Assembly: GCF_001540865.1 (NCBI RefSeq)
Contig: NC_033640.1
Location: 9,974,549-10,038,548, forward strand
Source: Ananas comosus
Taxonomy: Eukaryota > Streptophyta > Magnoliopsida > Poales > Bromeliaceae
Length of the DNA stretch: 64,000 nt
Direction of reading: 5' to 3'
Every line of letters begins with the position of its first letter. The first letter of the stretch is position 1. A program made the position numbers and the translations under genes. Shown in pieces: positions 10,889-22,441 of this stretch. The notes below the pieces were generated by a model. That model was not told where the DNA came from and did no database searches. It was given only the letters and a program-made list of their open reading frames with translations.

Positions 10889-12601
10889 GAGGTTGGTGGT
10901 GTTTGATGATGTGGAGAGTAATTTTTAAAAATTGTAATTAACTTGATCTCTAATGTTTTAATTTAAAGAGATTAGAACTCGAATTTGTTTAGTATCTTCA
11001 TGTTCACTTCAAAAAATAAGTAGATAACATGTAGTTTTAATAAGTAGATAAAATGTTAGCAAAATGCGAATAAGGACCAAATTATAAATTTCAAAGAGTT
11101 GAGGGGCCGTTGTGCGTTTCTGAAATCGAATTCTTCCTCGAATTCATCCCCGCCGATCCGCGCCCAAAGCCGCTATTTCGCGCGGGATGTTTTCATGGAC
11201 CGAGTTCACCACGTCATCCATGCTCTATCCAACTCACTGGTCATACCTCCAGAACGAACGCATGGATTGGCCAATTACTGCCGACGTGGTGGACAGGGTC
11301 CATGCACTATGCTCTCTTCACAAAGGTAGGCCACGAATAGCATGGCGCCACGTGGGGGCACGCGGGACCCACACTTCGTTGCAACCCATCCCCGGGCCCA
11401 CTGTGGGTTGATTCCTTGCACCAAATCACTAGATACTCTTAAATCTACTTTTGCGATGGAATCTCAATCAATGTTTACTAATTATTTTTTTATATATAAG
11501 ACTTTTTGAAATCATTTTTTTGCACAAAATTTTTATTTACGCAAACAATTTTGTCAAAGTTTTTGACGTTGTCAATAAACTTTAGTGTTGAGGCATCAAA
11601 TGTATGTATCATTTGAAAAGTTTGGCATCTAAACTGTAGAGATTTGCTGTAATAAGAGAGTGATTATATATGTTCATTATAATAAAGAATTATATGAAAA
11701 TAAAAGTGTTAAAATAATAATAATAAAAAGGTAATTGCTTTGATATTGGTGCATTACAACTAGGTAGCAACACAATGAATGGCTTATACCCAATTGCATA
11801 TTTCACAAATTCACAAAGAATATGTGCTCACACTCACCCAGCATACATTGCTATAGCATGCATGGAAAGTTTGGATATGAATATTTAATACTAATTTCAT
11901 CTTGGTTAGGTTCTGACTCAGAAGCCTCTACTTAATTTTTTGTTGAAAATGCATGAACACCAACTCAATTATATTAAGCATTTTGAGATGAATCCTAAGG
12001 TTTTTTTTTTTTTTTTTTTTCCTTCTTATTGGTACTTTCTTGATGCTTAATTTATTTTAATTTTAATCAAACAAATAAACATAGATTTTTCTTATATTAA
12101 AATCTAATAATCTCGCACATATCATCCCTATTCATCCATCTTATCTCATCTTTCGATCGTCATTGCCTACTCCGCAGGACGGCGTTTTAATTTAAAATCA
12201 TTGAATGAGATGAATGATTGATAATTGATAATGACACTGACATGATCCAGCCACTGTAGACAATAACTTTTCTTTGAGCGAGAGAGAGAGAGAGAGAGAG
12301 TAAACAGTAAAAGAAACTGAACAAGTCCAACATTTGATTATATATATACTTTATAGATAGAAAGCTGGCCCTCTTACAAGGCCAAATGTTCTTATCACAC
12401 AGGGAACAGCAAAGATACATTTTCTTCAATAAGCAAACAACTCTGAAGCCTCTTATGTAATGGTTCTAAAGCAGCTTCTGGAAAGAGCTAGAAACCTGCT
12501 TCACTATTTCATGCATTCTTATGTACATCACAAGCTTAAAACAGAGAAAAACAAAAAAAGGATGGTAATGTTGATTTTGAGCTGTTAGACAGAATCAGAG
12601 C
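10889..12601. other. Intergenic region with a GC-rich patch
   Basis: A GC-rich patch at 11100-11410 stands out from AT-rich surroundings. It contains a G-box (GCCACGTGGG near 11347) and several short overlapping frames that do not resemble a protein. It may be an upstream element of glutamine synthetase or the relic of a gene fragment. Simple repeats: T-run at 12001-12020 and (GA)n at 12280-12300. The part near 12590 is 3' UTR of the RING gene. Confidence 0.45.
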
Positions 12602-15600
12602 CTAGACAGAATCAGAGCCCTTCAGTATGTTGTACTTGCAAAGCGGGCACGTGGCGTTGATCCGAAGCCATTTGGTGATGCATGATGAGTGGAAGTGGTG
12701 GTTGCAGGGGAGTGCTTGGAGCTCCACTCCATCTTCATATGGAGTTAGACAGATACAACATTCCTAGAAAAAGGGCAGGGGAAAAGGAAAAAGTGGAAAG
12801 TCAGGCAAAATAAAATTTCGTTCAAAAGCACTTTTTCTGGAAGCTCTGTGGCTATTGGTGCTCATGGAACTCGGACTTTTCAATAAGTTACAGAATACTC
12901 TGGCAAAAATCATACAGAGACTATTTAAGTTCCGAAATTCTGAAATTTAACAGTACAATAGAGGCTCAAAGCAACACTTGAACAATAATTATGAGTGGAG
13001 AGAAATTTCTCAGCATAAAATAAATATAAGTTAAGAGTGATAGTGAACAGAAAAAGTTGAGGTATTAAGAGTGAAAGAGAATTTACCGCATCCTCACGAA
13101 GAAGAACACGTTCGCTAGTTGAAGTTCCACTATTATTTAGAATTGGGATCATTAATCCTTCCTCACTACCCTTCTCCCCATTGTCTACAGACTCTGCATA
13201 TTTGTATCTTGGAAGGATGCTAATATCGGCGTCCGATGCACCTTCCTGTTTTATTAGTGGCAAAAGCCAGTGAAATTAAGTGATGGTTACATTACTCTAT
13301 GAAGGGATTATATCTTTTTTCTTTAAACTTCTCACTTTTACCTGTCCTGCGACAGCATAAAGAATTGCAATGATACAAGGCAAGCAGCAACAGAGTGCGA
13401 TCCCGATAAAACAGGCCAATGCAACGCAAAAGATAGCAAAGAATACATCAAATGCTAGAAAGATTACAGTCAACCTGCACAAAGCCATCGTGAAGTACAC
13501 TATTAGGTAGTTGTGTACATACAATCATGGGTTGCTAACCAATGCTAGTTGGGAATGTAATAAAATAAAAGAACATAGCAAAAAACTATATCAAACAGAT
13601 ATTAAACCAACTCTAGAAAATCAATTACAATTTATGCACAAGAATAAATATTCTTCAATTCTTTCTAATTATTGAGACTATTAGATTTAACAAAGAACCA
13701 AAGCACCGACCGTCCCTAGAGCAAGTGGCAAAGGGCTTGGTGGTTGGTACCCGAGGTCCCAAGTTCGAATCCTAGTTGATTCACATTTTCAGCTAAGTTT
13801 ATTTCTAAATGAAATAAACGAAGCGGGTAGCGTGCTACCTATCTCTCAAAAAAAAAAAAAAAAAACAAAGACCCAAAGCATCTACATTACTTAAAAAATT
13901 CCTAATGACAACTATAACAACAACTTCTATAGGTTCAGTCCCTAAATATTTCCTTTGAAGGCTTTTAGGTACATACAATAATCAGTTTTTGTGGGCGAAA
14001 CAAAAGAAAACTGTCTAAAACTTTTTTTAAAAAAAAGGAAAGAAAATTAGAGAGAAGTGACTACAGTGCATAAGGAAGAATGTTGCCAGCACAGTTAGGC
14101 TCTCAACATGAACAAGAAATACATGCAATAAGTAATTTATCATGCAACATGCTGATTACCATACCAGTACAGCTTTGGCGCATCTTGCATGAGTGCTTCG
14201 CCACCAGAAACCACCCAATAAAAGCCAATGATCCACCAGAAGAAGGAAACCATCGTATTAAGGGATTCACATCGTTTGGCAATACTGTGGGAAACACCAG
14301 TAATAATCAGAAATAAACAGGTTAAAGAGAAATAAAATCAATAATTAGAATTCTATATGGTGAGTAAAAAGTCAGTTCCGGTGACCAGAAAGATGGAGAT
14401 CAGAGAACCACAAACTTGTTTGTAGTCTTTCCTTGATCTACTTAAACCACAATTCATGGGCACAAAGTAGCAGAATAACATAATTTTGGTCAAGCACAAG
14501 ATACTAATTTATTTCACTTTGATAGGTTTGGGTTCTATAATTAGAATCCCTAGACAGGACACCTTTTTTGAGTAAGAAGAGCTGATGGTACCATATACAA
14601 CAACCCGACAAACCAAAGTAAGCACAAGATGGTAGCTTGTACAGAAGTAATTATGATATAAACAGTCCTTTTGAAAAGTATGCAATAGAATTATTTACCT
14701 ACTACATGCTCAAAAGAATAGAAATGCTGACTTTTATTGCATCAGCCAGAGTATATTAGAATAGGGCCAACATCATTTTGTGTGCATGATGTAGATGTAG
14801 ACTAAATCTTAGGAGTTCACAGTTGTTTCAAAACCCAAAAGAAAGAATGACCTTGTCAAATTTGCATCTACTATAATTTAATTTGCTACAATTGACTCGA
14901 ATTGCACTGAGAAGTATGTGCTGTTGTCCTGCCATTACTTCTTATTATAGTTCTTCTAAGGCTTCTCCTTATTACCAAGGTAAGAGGGATCAACATCAGA
15001 GGCATTAACAGAACAAAGTTTAGAACGTATGCAGTACCTACAAAAAGCCACAAAGGCATGCCTCGAAGTCAAAAGAAAAATTTATTACACCATGTTAGTA
15101 TATATGACCTTGAATTCTTGAGTACATAATATACCATAGTGATCATTATCTAATGAAGATATTAATTTTCGTCTTTATTGAGTTCTGAAATTCAGTCATG
15201 GTTTATATGTCTAACTCAAACTGTAAAAGTGCAGCTTCCTAATCAAAGCAATCGAAAATGCATGCCATAAAACGTTTCCAAAGATGAGGATGGAAAGTAC
15301 TGTATTTGCCAGGGTATAAAAAAGTTAAAGAACAAAAAGTACAGTGTCCCATCAACCAGGTCTGGCTCCAGAAATTCACAAGCCCCACTAAGGAACCAAA
15401 GGAAAATGATGAGATAGTTTAGTAAAACACTGTCCTTGTAACCAGACATTTAAGTATAAATGTTAAGTAACACAAAACTGTCTAAGATTACAATAGTGAT
15501 TACAGGAAACTTGAATGCATAAAATAGACAATAACATTGTCTTGAGTAGAGAGTGGTTCCTCGGACTTTTCTAAGGGGCCGTTTGGTTCAAGATTTGTAA

Positions 15601-16767
15601 TACTCCAAGTGCTTCATATGTAATATATTTGGAATGGCGAGTTTGTTACTAATTTATCAAGCCACTTGGGTTGGGAGGTTGTTAGGAACTATCATATTCT
15701 GATTAATGGACCATTAATGATTCTCATTAAGCATGAAATGAGAATACTTCCTAATCCATAATAATCTAGTATTTCTGTAAGTTGGGAATCTACGATGATT
15801 TCACTATTTCACTAACACCTTTCACAACTATCCCACTTGAGTTAAATGGTAATGATTTGAGTATTTTCAATAGAAACATGGAGGGTTACCGGAATACTAC
15901 AAATCAGGAACCAAACAGGCCCTATGAGTAAACTCACCGTCTCACATACTACAACTATCAAGTATCATCATAGTGAACATACTAAGACAAGTACAAATAT
16001 ATTATATGGAATAACTACCAATACATCAAAGGAAAAGCATATGCAATTAGGTATACACTACATCCAAGATAGTAATGTTTCATATGAACCTATAAACAAT
16101 TGCAAAGGTCGAATTTTGATTGAAATCTAACAGCAATTGCTAAACCCTAGAACACCTAAACACAAAATTATCATCAAATCAAAGCTAATTCTAATTCCAA
16201 ATCATAAGAGCTCAACTCCATACCTGTTTCTCTGCTCCCCATCAGCCTCATCCCCATCCTCCTCGCTATCGGTCCCCTCCGACGACTCTGACGACGCCCT
16301 CTCCCCACCACCACCACCTCCACCGCCGCTGCCGTGTTCGCCTTCCTCCACCCTGCGATGCCTCCTCGCAAGCCGCCTCCGCCGATACTCGGCCCACACG
16401 AGGCCCACATGGACGAGGCACTGGACCCCGTACCCCGCGATCCAAAATCTAACCGGGGTGTGGGGCCGCTCCGCGGCCGTGGCGACGAGCACCGCCGCGG
16501 ACAAGGCGGCGAAGGCGAGGTTCCAGGCGATGTCGAGTGCCACGACGGGGCGCGAGTAGGCCCACTCGGCGCGACGCTCCTGGAGCTGGAGCGCCGCGGT
16601 CTCCCGCACCAGCTCTGATGGGCCACGCCGTCCCCGTCCCCGTCCCCGTCCCCGTCCCCCTCCCCGTTCCCNGCCCGCGACTGCGCCGGCGCCGGCGCCG
16701 GGCGAGCGCGGCGGAGCAGCGGCTCCGGCGACACCGCCGCCGCCGCCGACGCCTCCTCCTCCTCCAT
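12602..16767 (-). CDS. Membrane RING-H2 E3 ubiquitin ligase, At4g11680/At1g12760 type (frame broken by an N)
   Basis: Five exons, 5' to 3': 16224-16767, 14165-14284, 13342-13474, 13087-13245, 12602-12763. A RING-H2 domain closes the protein: CCIC, then [16 protein letters not shown], then CPLC. Such RING domains recruit E2 enzymes to ubiquitinate targets. Upstream are hydrophobic membrane segments ([50 protein letters not shown]) and the family signature [18 protein letters not shown]. The best start is ATG 16767-16765 ([20 protein letters not shown]), but that frame is not the one used after the N at 16672. The exons total 1118 nt, one base short of a multiple of three, so the N stands for a wrong number of bases in a CCCCGT repeat. 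An in-frame alternative start at 16849 gives a Gly/Arg-rich N-terminus unlike the family. A 17-bp tandem duplication (12586-12619) overlaps the stop codon. Confidence 0.88.
13706..13864 (+). mobile_element. tRNA-derived SINE in an intron of the RING gene
   Basis: A 159-bp insertion with pol III promoter-like parts: an A-box-like AGCAAGTGGCAAAGGGC and a B box in AAGTTCGAATCC, ending in an A-run of about 20. It is flanked by a 16-bp target duplication, ACAAAGAACCAAAGCA at 13690-13705 and ACAAAGACCCAAAGCA at 13865-13880, with one mismatch. These are the marks of a SINE mobilised by LINE machinery. It sits in antisense orientation to the host gene. Confidence 0.85.
15575..15922. mobile_element. 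MITE with GGGGCCGTTTGGTTC termini (Harbinger/Tourist-like)
   Basis: The left end GGGGCCGTTTGGTTC matches the reverse complement of the right end GGGCCTGTTTGGTTC. Flanking trinucleotides are TAA on the left and TAT on the right, close to the TWA target of PIF/Harbinger elements. It is 348 bp, has no coding capacity, and lies in the first intron (14285-16223) of the RING ligase gene. Confidence 0.75.
16629..16672. repeat. CCCCGT hexanucleotide repeat ending at a single N
   Basis: About six units of CCCCGT, slightly degenerate at the end, run up to N at 16672 inside exon 1 of the RING gene. On the minus strand they encode Gly-Asp repeats in one frame and Arg-Gly in another. The reading frame does not match across the N. 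Confidence 0.8.
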
Positions 16768-17341
16768 CTCCCCCCCTCTTTCTCCTCCCTCCTCCTCCTC
16801 CTCCTCTGCTTCTTCTCCGCCCCTCTTCGTACGCTTCAGAGTAAACCAATGGCGAAAATGGCGAAACCCCAACTCCGTTAGCGTCAAAAATAAGAGCATA
16901 AATTTCACTACTAGTCCCTAACCTTTTGGATAATTTAACTATACTCCTTACACTTGAGGTTTTGAGCTTGCAATTTCTAAACTCTTTTCCAAAAAAAGTT
17001 TCGTTGTAGTTTCTTTCTTTTTGGGTACTTTACCCATTTATATTATATATATATTATCATATTTCAATTTTAACATCATATATGTAAAAATAGATTGGAG
17101 ATTATAATAGATTGATGATGTATAAAGTATAAACACGCACAGATAGAGTAGGTAACTAGTAAGTTTTTATATTATTAAAAGTTAAAATTTTAAAATTTAA
17201 AATTAAAAAACTCGAATTAAAGTTGAGGAACTTAATTTATTGTGCAATTTATCTAGTAAAATATTGGAGGGTGGTATACGAAGGTTTGAGAAGAGGCGTA
17301 TAGAAGATTCTGTGCGGGGGTCGCTTTCTCTTTATTATATG

Positions 17342-18060
17342 GGACATTATTGCATGCACCCGGTGCACCATGCACTGCATATTTAAAAATAAATAAGTAT
17401 TTTTTTCTTCTCTGCACTTATTTATAAGGTATAAATTTTACACTTCACCCACACAATGCTATTATTCGTTTTTACTAGTATTATCAATTTTGCTTAGTTT
17501 TATTTTTTTTAATTTAAAAATGTAAAAAAAAATTTACTAATTCTAGACTAAGTAGTGTTTATTAGTATATTTCAAAAAAATATGCATATTTTTGAAATTC
17601 TCATAAATGAATAATTTTTTGCTTACGAGATGATCTTGTCATAAAAAAAAGGGCGTGGTTTATTTCATTTCTAAAATCCTGCAATTTATAAGCAATTAAG
17701 ATTGGTTATGCCCGTTTATAGTTGATGGTATCACTCTGTGTGTTAAAAAAAAATTGTGTCAAAATTTAATTTATTTAATAATATGCTTAATGATATTCAA
17801 AAGATCTATTTATTGAATTCATAAATTTGAACATTTTATATAAAAAAATTGATAGAATTTGTTTCTGTATTGCTAACTTTTGAGACAACTAAATGCCTAA
17901 GATGTTATGCTTTAAAATTTTTTAATTTTTTATACAATAGGTTTTGAAATATTATGCATGATATTTATCAGATTAAATTTTGCTTTCCAACCGGTAATTA
18001 TCAAATGCAGAACTTGGTGTACGATATGTACGGATGCACCACGTGCAGCGATAATTCCTA
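17342..18060. mobile_element. Possible TIR element
   Basis: The sequence CATTATTGCATGCACCCGG near 17344 resembles the reverse complement of the end near 18055 (AATTATCGCTGCACGTGG), with a TGCACC/GGTGCA motif at each side. Similarity is imperfect and no target duplication was recognised. The interior is AT-rich and non-coding. Confidence 0.35.
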
Positions 18061-18139
18061 TTGTTAAGAGTTGTTGTGTCTTAGGGCGTCGAAAATGTTA
18101 CGAATGAGCCGACAAATTTTTCTACTTCTGTAGTGAAGA

Positions 18140-18550
18140 GGTGACGTGGCAGTGGGGTCCACAAGGCCGCGTGGCAACAGACGTATAAGGAAGCATATCT
18201 AAGAGGGTTTTAGGTCGGTCGTGGAGATTAGTTGTTGACATAAGCGTTTCTGAGTTTGGAGCTGTCACGTGTCGGTGCGCCCGCGTCGCGTTTGTGCGGT
18301 CAGATTTGGTCAGCGTACGTTGAGATTCGCGAAAGGCTTTTTTTTTTTTTTCTGGTGCCATTAATAGGTAGCGTCGGAGGGTTACACGTGCACGTGCGAG
18401 CCGCACGACTTATGAAGTACAGGTGGGCGGTGGTTAGAGGAGGAAGTGGCTGTTCGCTGAGTGATGTTGTGTTCCGAAGTTTAAGGGCGTGCCACGTGGT
18501 GCTTGGAGGGAGGAGTGGGTCCCACGTTGCAGGGGTTGCGGAGACACGTG
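18140..18550. promoter_or_regulatory. Dense cluster of ACGT-core (G-box/ABRE-like) motifs
   Basis: Within about 410 bp there are roughly nine ACGT cores, including TGACGTGGC, TCACGTGTC, ACACGTGCACGTGC, GCCACGTGGT, CCACGTTG and ACACGTGCC. bZIP and bHLH factors bind such sites. No gene starts within 1.6 kb on either strand, so the target is unclear. A 102-codon open frame here (18256-18564) has no protein-like features. Confidence 0.45.
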
Positions 18551-18564
18551 CCCCGCTTTATTAA

Positions 18565-20192
18565 AAAATAATAATATAATAATATAATTAACTAGATTTA
18601 TTTATTTATTTATTTTTGGTACGGATAAAATTAGATTAATTGAATCTCAGCACTATTCACTGTATTATTCTTTATCGAATTTAGCGATTTTGATTTGTTA
18701 AATATGTTCACGTCACTTATAAATGATTTGGATTTTCTTCGTATTGTTCTTTTATTTATAGAATTTTTTTCTCTTAGTAGTCTAGCTTAATAAATCAGTT
18801 TATAACATATTAAAAGAGCAGTGATCTTTGAGAGAATTTTTAAATAATGTATGCAGTATTGAAAAAGAATTTTTATGTGAGCGAACTTATAATTATACTA
18901 AGTTATAAAAAATAGAATTATTAATATGCTGACGAGTAAATTAGGTGTCCAATTTCAGCAGAAATTGCTCTATCTATTCTTACTTTCATCTAAGCATGTT
19001 AATAAACTGTAGAATCTAATTAAGCATAGCATGCTCTAGCCACAGATATTTGTTAAAAAAAAGATTCATTTTACTACTAATCTCGGCGTTTATAGGCTTT
19101 CGCAGCAGAATTTATTGAATCCGGCAAATTAACTCTCTTCGCCAACGACTAATGGCTAAATTCGGCGATTACAGTGTGTCGTCACCGACTTCACTTATCA
19201 TTGTCCCACGCCTTCGTCGTAATATTTGCGAAATTATAACCTAACGAGGGCGCGTTCGATGTTTAATATGCAGATAACGCGCGATCCCCTCCGTTGTCGT
19301 CCCCGATTCGCCATCGCCATCGCCATTGCAGGTATTCAAAGGATCCACTCGCCCCCATTCTAGGGTTTCATTTTTGCTCCCTTTTCATTCAAGGTACTTA
19401 ACAGACTAGATCGTATCACATGATTGGTTCGAACATTTTGATCCTTTCAAACATGTTTATTCAACACCATTGATTCGTAATCGAAGCGGATAACTCGACT
19501 GTAGTTGATAATTTGACTAAAAGATCCAATTTTGATCGACTTTGGTTGCTTGATGCTCGAATTTATCAAACAGCTCTTTAGTATGTAGGATTATTACTAC
19601 TCTCATTTAAATCCTTTATTTTGTTCAATTTTTTCATTGGTATCTTTTGTTTTTAATGTTGTTAAATTTGATGTGACCGTTCAAATAGGATTGTTTAGGA
19701 CACACCCTCCTGTTTGTGAAGATGTTGACATGGTTGGAGATGTGCACATAAAGTGTTTGTTTAAATGTCCAAATAAACCATGTTATGGAGATGCAGGGAT
19801 ATGAAGTGAGTGGTAGCTATGAGTAAACAATATTCAGTTGCGGAGACTATAAGATTCATGGACATCATAAGATCGATAGATTCAAGGAGATGGTTTTGAG
19901 GTAAAAAACGAAAAGAAAAGAAAAAAATAGAACTTGGTAATTGGATAGAATTGCTGTCTGATGACTCGGAAAAATTACATTTTTCTTTTGTCGTTGTCAA
20001 CACGCAGGATATTTTGGAACCTCTACATGTAGATCTTATTGCTCCATGCAAATCAATTGAATAAGGTCCTTAACCCGCCAAAGGATTCACAGTGTATAAC
20101 TTGTTAATAATCGTCCTTCGAGAATCCGTCGCCACTTCGTCAAAACCTCCAATATCATTTTGGCACTCAATTTCCTGCTACCACCACGAAAC
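18565..20192. other. Region upstream of the PPR gene
   Basis: Mostly AT-rich. A GC-richer block at 19240-19400 ends in a possible donor site (TTCAAG then GTACTTA at about 19393). A possible acceptor lies near 20008. This could be a 5' UTR exon of the PPR gene, but nothing proves it. Confidence 0.35.
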
Positions 20193-21998
20193 ATGTTAAA
20201 GCAAATCAGAAGGTTTCCCTCCTCTCACCTCCCCTTTCTCTTATCCTCCTCTTTCTACTATTCTATTACCACTACTGTAGCTTCACCATGGTACTCTCCT
20301 CCCCCATTTAATCCACCCCCAGATCCTCTTATCCTCACCGTCTCCCGCGCCATCGCTGCTTCCCCCGATGTCTCCCTCGACGCCTCCCTTGGCTCCCTCC
20401 TCCCCTCCCTCTCCGCCAACCTCGTTGTTTCCCTGCTCTCCCTCAACCCCCTCTCCCTGCCTCCTCTCGCCCTCCTGTCCTTCTTCCATTGGCTCTCCTC
20501 TCATCCCCACTTTCGCCACACTCCGCTCTCTTTCCTGTCTATGGCCAATCTCCTACTCACCCACCGCCTCTCCTCTGCCACTACCCCTCTCATCCGCCTC
20601 CTTGTGGCCCGACGTGGACGTGACTCCGCCCACGCACTTTTCTCCGCTGCCCTCCAGGCCACCACTCCTCAGGCCCCTCACCCAGCCCTCCTCGCCGCCC
20701 TCACTATTGAATACACCATTGCTGATCTCATCTCCGATGCCATCCAATGCATACGCCTGGCTATCAAGCATCAGCTCCGCCTGCCATTTGATGCATGCTC
20801 CTATCTTCTCGACCGTCTGATGCATTCCTACTCTCCTGCAGTTGCGTGGGCCTTCTATTCCGAGATCCAAGATGTTGGGTTCCCCCCGACAGTGCGACCG
20901 TTTAACATTATAATGCATTCTTTTTGCAAATTGGGCAATCTTACCAATGCTAATTTGGTTTTTAATGAGATTACGCGACGTGGATCTCGACCAACAGCGG
21001 TCAGTTTCAACACTCTAATAGATGGTTACTGTAAAATTGGAGATTTGGAAGCTGGGTTTGATCTAAAGTTACGAATGGTGGCAGATGGGATTGAACCTGA
21101 TGTATTTACATACAGCGTATTGATCAGGTCAGTGTGTAGGGTGGGTAGACTAGACGATGCAAAACAATTGTTCGACGAGATGTGCGCGAAAGGTTTGGTT
21201 CCAAACGCGGTGACTTTTACGACTTTGATTGATGGGCACTGCAAAGAAGGGAAAGTTAAAGCTGGGGTGAAGTTCTATCAAGAGATGTTAAGGAAAGGTG
21301 TTAAGCCTGATATGATAACATATAATACACTTGTGAATGGCCTGTGCAAGGCTGGGGATTTGAGAGAGGCAAAGAAGATTGTGGAGGAGATGAGAGAGAG
21401 AGGACTTAAACCTGATAAAATTACTTACACTACTCTCATAGACGGGTGTTGTAAAGAAGGGGAACTGGAGATGGCAATAGAACTTAGAAAGGAAATGGTA
21501 GCTGAAGGGGTTAAGTTAGATGAAGTGACCTATACAGCGCTTATATCGGGGTTAAGTAAAGAAGCTAGAGCGTCGGATGCCGAAAGAACTCTTCACGAAA
21601 TGACAAGGGCCGGTTTCGTCCCTGATAAAGCAACCTGCACTATGGTGATTGATGCCTTTTGCAGAAAGGGTGAGGTTAAAAGGGGCTTCAAGCTGCTAAA
21701 GGAGATGCAAAATAACGGCCATACACCGGAGGTCGTGACGTATAACGTGATCATGAATGGGCTCTGCAAAATTGGGCAAATGAAGAACGCCGATATGCTT
21801 TTGAACGCGATGCTTAATATAGGAGTTAAACCTGATGATATTACCTACAATATTCTCTTGGATGGGCAATGCAAGCATGGGCAGGTCAAAGATGTTGATG
21901 AATTGAGAGGGGAGAAAGGAATGGTTTCGGACTTTGCGACTTACTCTTCACTTATCAGTGAAGTAGTTAAGAAGCAGAAGAATCACCAAAATAAATAG
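20193..21998 (+). CDS. P-class pentatricopeptide repeat protein (At1g09680-like)
   Basis: Single exon of 601 aa. The start is ATG 20193, the first in-frame Met; a TTG at 20160 lies upstream in frame but is not a plausible start. The N-terminus is rich in Ser, Leu, Arg and Phe without acidic residues (MLKQIRRFPSSHLPFLLSSS), like a mitochondrial targeting peptide. From about residue 232 to the end run ten 35-residue PPR motifs and a partial eleventh, with typical starts such as VSFNTLIDGYCKIGDLEAG, VTFTTLIDGHCKEGKV and VTYNVIMNGLCKIGQM. No E or DYW extension follows, so it is a P-type protein. Such proteins bind organelle RNA one base per repeat and affect its processing or stability. The end (FATYSSLISEVVKK) and the overall layout recall Arabidopsis At1g09680; the RNA target is unknown. 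Confidence 0.93.
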   Translation: MLKQIRRFPSSHLPFLLSSSFYYSITTTVASPWYSPPPFNPPPDPLILTVSRAIAASPDVSLDASLGSLLPSLSANLVVSLLSLNPLSLPPLALLSFFHWLSSHPHFRHTPLSFLSMANLLLTHRLSSATTPLIRLLVARRGRDSAHALFSAALQATTPQAPHPALLAALTIEYTIADLISDAIQCIRLAIKHQLRLPFDACSYLLDRLMHSYSPAVAWAFYSEIQDVGFPPTVRPFNIIMHSFCKLGNLTNANLVFNEITRRGSRPTAVSFNTLIDGYCKIGDLEAGFDLKLRMVADGIEPDVFTYSVLIRSVCRVGRLDDAKQLFDEMCAKGLVPNAVTFTTLIDGHCKEGKVKAGVKFYQEMLRKGVKPDMITYNTLVNGLCKAGDLREAKKIVEEMRERGLKPDKITYTTLIDGCCKEGELEMAIELRKEMVAEGVKLDEVTYTALISGLSKEARASDAERTLHEMTRAGFVPDKATCTMVIDAFCRKGEVKRGFKLLKEMQNNGHTPEVVTYNVIMNGLCKIGQMKNADMLLNAMLNIGVKPDDITYNILLDGQCKHGQVKDVDELRGEKGMVSDFATYSSLISEVVKKQKNHQNK

Positions 21999-22441
21999 CA
22001 AGCATCACTAAAGCTTAATTAGTTAAGGAAGAACAGCTACAGTTGTACATATGTTGCTGATAGTTGCTACTTATATGTGCAATATATTATCCTCAACTGA
22101 TTCTTTATTCTTCACCTTTTGAGTTCTCTCTACAACCATTTAGAAGGTCAGGTACCTGAGACTCTGTAATGATTTACAAGCTCTTCATTATACATCCACT
22201 GCGAGAACTGCGAAATAGTATAAATTTGCAAATGCAATGTCATGTTTGCTGTTGAGTTCATCCTTAATTGAACTTTTGCAACTTCATCTTCTTCCTCTGA
22301 TGTTTGTAGTAGTTTGAGCCTAGCTCCTTTTGCTGTTAGAGTTTATCAGCAAAGTTGTTTTTCAACACTGATTCGATCGCATTTTTTTAGCGTTAGCAAT
22401 AACTATTGTCGCTATTTAAGTCCTAGTTATTAGGTCCAAGG
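21999..22441. other. 3' region of the PPR gene
   Basis: Probable 3' UTR followed by spacer up to the hAT-type insertion. No other gene is seen. Confidence 0.4.

Noticed and set aside
11099..11411. Overlapping 75-codon frames in a GC-rich patch as a small gene
   Set aside because: Several frames are open together and none shows protein-like conservation or a start context.
13706..13864. tRNA gene
   Set aside because: Has A- and B-box-like parts but no cloverleaf; A-tail and target duplication show a SINE.
16334..16881. Forward open frames over RING exon 1
   Set aside because: Antisense shadows of a GC-rich exon; the reverse strand has the conserved family sequence.
18256..18564. 102-codon forward frame in the ACGT-rich patch
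   Set aside because: No domain, no promoter position, composition follows the GC-rich patch.
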